Shown: positions 5,325 through 6,521 of the stretch, in pieces | Layout of the letters: each line of letters opens with the position of its first letter | Position numbering within the stretch: the first letter of the stretch is position 1 | Source of the DNA: Dehalococcoidia bacterium | GTDB lineage: Bacteria > Chloroflexota > Dehalococcoidia > GIF9 > UBA5629 | Direction: 5' to 3' | NCBI GenBank assembly: GCA_028715025.1 | Contig: JAQTLG010000098.1 | Span: 1-6,521, forward strand | Length of the DNA stretch: 6,521 bases | Notes under the pieces: generated by a model | What the model was told of the DNA's origin: nothing | What the model saw: the letters and a program-made list of their open reading frames with translations, nothing else | Database searches by the model: none | Program-made: the position numbers and the translations under genes

Positions 5325-6521
5325 ATGAAAGGACAAATGATTTTACCCAAGGATATCTTCTGGCTTGATAACTCCTACAGTACTGGCCCCATCTTGTGGG
5401 GTGACCAGGAGGCGGACGTCGCCGTCGTGGGTGGCGGCTTCACCGGTCTGGCCTCAGCCTATTTCATCAAGCGTCGTTTCCCTAAAAAACGGGTCATCGT
5501 ACTGGAGGCGGAACATATCGGTTTCGGCTCCTCAGGGCGAAACTGCGGCGGGGTTGCAGGGAATATGGGGCACAACTACAGCAACCTGAGGAAGAAGTTC
5601 GGAACAGAGAAAATGATGCAGCTCCAACGCCTCATGATACAGTGCGTCGATCTGGTCGAGCAGCTTATCCGTGAGCATAAAATCGAGTGTGATTATGATA
5701 GAGCCGGAAGGCTTATGGTTGCGGAGACCGATGCGCAGGCCAAACGCCTTGAAGAGGAGGCGAAGGACGGCGAGCAGGCCAATGCTCCCGTGGAATGGTT
5801 CGAAGGACCACGCGCTCGCGAGCAGTTCGGATGCCTGGATATCAAGGCAGCCGTACGCTATCCGAACGAGGGGGTCATGGATCCCGTGAAGTTCCTGCGC
5901 GAGATGAAGCGCGTCGTTGAATCGCTTGGCGTCGAGGTCTACGAGAACTCCCGCTGCGTCAGGATGATACCCGGCACAAGCACCTCCCGCAAGATACTCC
6001 TCTATACCAACGGAGGCCGCGTAGTTGCTGATGAGGCGGTCCTGGCAACAAACGCCTTCAGCGACCCTCTCATGCTTCTCCGTTACAAGGTACTCCCCCT
6101 CTATGTCTATGTTATAACTACCGAACCTCTGAGCCAATCTCAACTGGAGGCTTTCCAGCATCCCGGCGGGCGGGGTAATGTGTTTGGCGCCACTAATCTC
6201 TACTGGGCGCGCAATCTCACATCTGACAACCGGCTGGTCTTCAATGAGAACGAAGTGTTTTACTACTATAACAACGAAAAAGACTACAGCCAGCGGGCTC
6301 AATCGTTTCAACGGCAGTACGATCTGATGGTGAAGAAATTCCCCTTTCTCAAGGGAATACGCATGACCCATGCCTGGGGTGGACTGATCGGCATTACGCT
6401 GGATTTTCTCCCTTTCATGGGCCGTACGGGAATGCACGGGAATATTTATTACAGTGCGGGGTACAACGGCTGCGGCCTCGCACCGGCCCAGCTTGCAGGT
6501 AAGATAATAGCGGCCATGATG
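5325..6521 (+). CDS. FAD-dependent amine/amino-acid oxidoreductase, DAO family (3' end missing)
   Basis: Flavoprotein of the D-amino-acid oxidase/glycine oxidase/gamma-glutamylputrescine oxidase (DadA, PuuB, OrdL) superfamily, expected to oxidise a C-N bond of an amine or amino acid with FAD. From ATG 5325 the frame is open for 399 codons to the right edge. GGGAG (5315-5319), five bases upstream, supports this start. Landmarks: dinucleotide-binding VAVVGGGFTGLASA (32-45), the ribose-binding glutamate in VLEAEH (E61), GFGSSGRNCGG (66-76), which is typical of the PuuB/glycine-oxidase group, the mid-domain NEGVMDPVKFL (181-191), and the C-terminal FAD-closing region HAWGGLIGITLDFLPFMG (349-366) plus SAGYNGCGLAPAQLAGKI (377-394). 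The last motif normally lies within 20-60 residues of the end, so only a short tail is missing. The usual residue after GRN is Gly or Ala; here it is Cys74. It starts 18 bases after the membrane-protein gene. No signal peptide is seen. The substrate, and whether O2 or a quinone takes the electrons, cannot be told. Confidence 0.9.
   Translation, partial: MKGQMILPKDIFWLDNSYSTGPILWGDQEADVAVVGGGFTGLASAYFIKRRFPKKRVIVLEAEHIGFGSSGRNCGGVAGNMGHNYSNLRKKFGTEKMMQLQRLMIQCVDLVEQLIREHKIECDYDRAGRLMVAETDAQAKRLEEEAKDGEQANAPVEWFEGPRAREQFGCLDIKAAVRYPNEGVMDPVKFLREMKRVVESLGVEVYENSRCVRMIPGTSTSRKILLYTNGGRVVADEAVLATNAFSDPLMLLRYKVLPLYVYVITTEPLSQSQLEAFQHPGGRGNVFGATNLYWARNLTSDNRLVFNENEVFYYYNNEKDYSQRAQSFQRQYDLMVKKFPFLKGIRMTHAWGGLIGITLDFLPFMGRTGMHGNIYYSAGYNGCGLAPAQLAGKIIAAMM

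Noticed and set aside
5532..6437. A 301-codon open frame on the minus strand
   Set aside because: It lies wholly antisense to the flavoenzyme gene, whose FAD-binding and C-terminal motifs are unmistakable. The antisense product shows no recognisable family pattern; its length comes from the codon bias of the real gene.

Overview
The window is a densely packed, single-strand (+) stretch of bacterial DNA. Strong AGGAGG-type ribosome binding sites, a GTG start, gaps of 6-101 bases and ordinary TAA/TGA stops all point to a bacterium. Nothing in the sequence fixes the phylum. There are no RNA genes, CRISPR arrays or insertion sequences, and no gap between genes exceeds about 100 bases.

Layout: (1) The 3' part of a GPH-type (glycoside-pentoside-hexuronide:cation symporter, MFS superfamily) transporter ends at 1229. 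(2) Six bases later, a complete TetR-family repressor gene runs from 1236 to 1874. (3) The 101-base gap 1875-1975 holds a perfect 20-bp palindrome (1889-1908), the best candidate for the TetR operator. A possible -10 box follows it, then a very strong Shine-Dalgarno. (4) A fold-III PLP-dependent decarboxylase related to diaminopimelate decarboxylase most likely starts at GTG 1976 and ends at 3481. (5) An M24 (Xaa-Pro peptidase/creatinase-fold) metallohydrolase follows. Its natural reading frame begins at 3553 behind a strong ribosome binding site, but an in-frame TAA at 3664-3666 interrupts it; the rest (3670-4812) is open and keeps all five metal ligands. (6) A four-helix membrane protein of unknown function lies at 4833-5306. 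(7) A DadA/PuuB-like FAD-dependent amine or amino-acid oxidoreductase starts at 5325 and runs off the right edge.

How the genes may work together (inference): an uptake permease, a repressor with a nearby palindromic operator, an amino-acid-type decarboxylase, a C-N bond hydrolase of the pita-bread fold, a small membrane protein and a flavin-dependent amine or amino-acid oxidase look like an inducible catabolic cassette for a nitrogen-containing compound (peptide, N-substituted amino acid or polyamine-like). The substrate cannot be read from the sequence. The most unusual points are the nonsense codon in the M24 gene, the non-canonical active-site motifs and the large hydrophobic insertion in the decarboxylase, and the palindrome at the promoter region.
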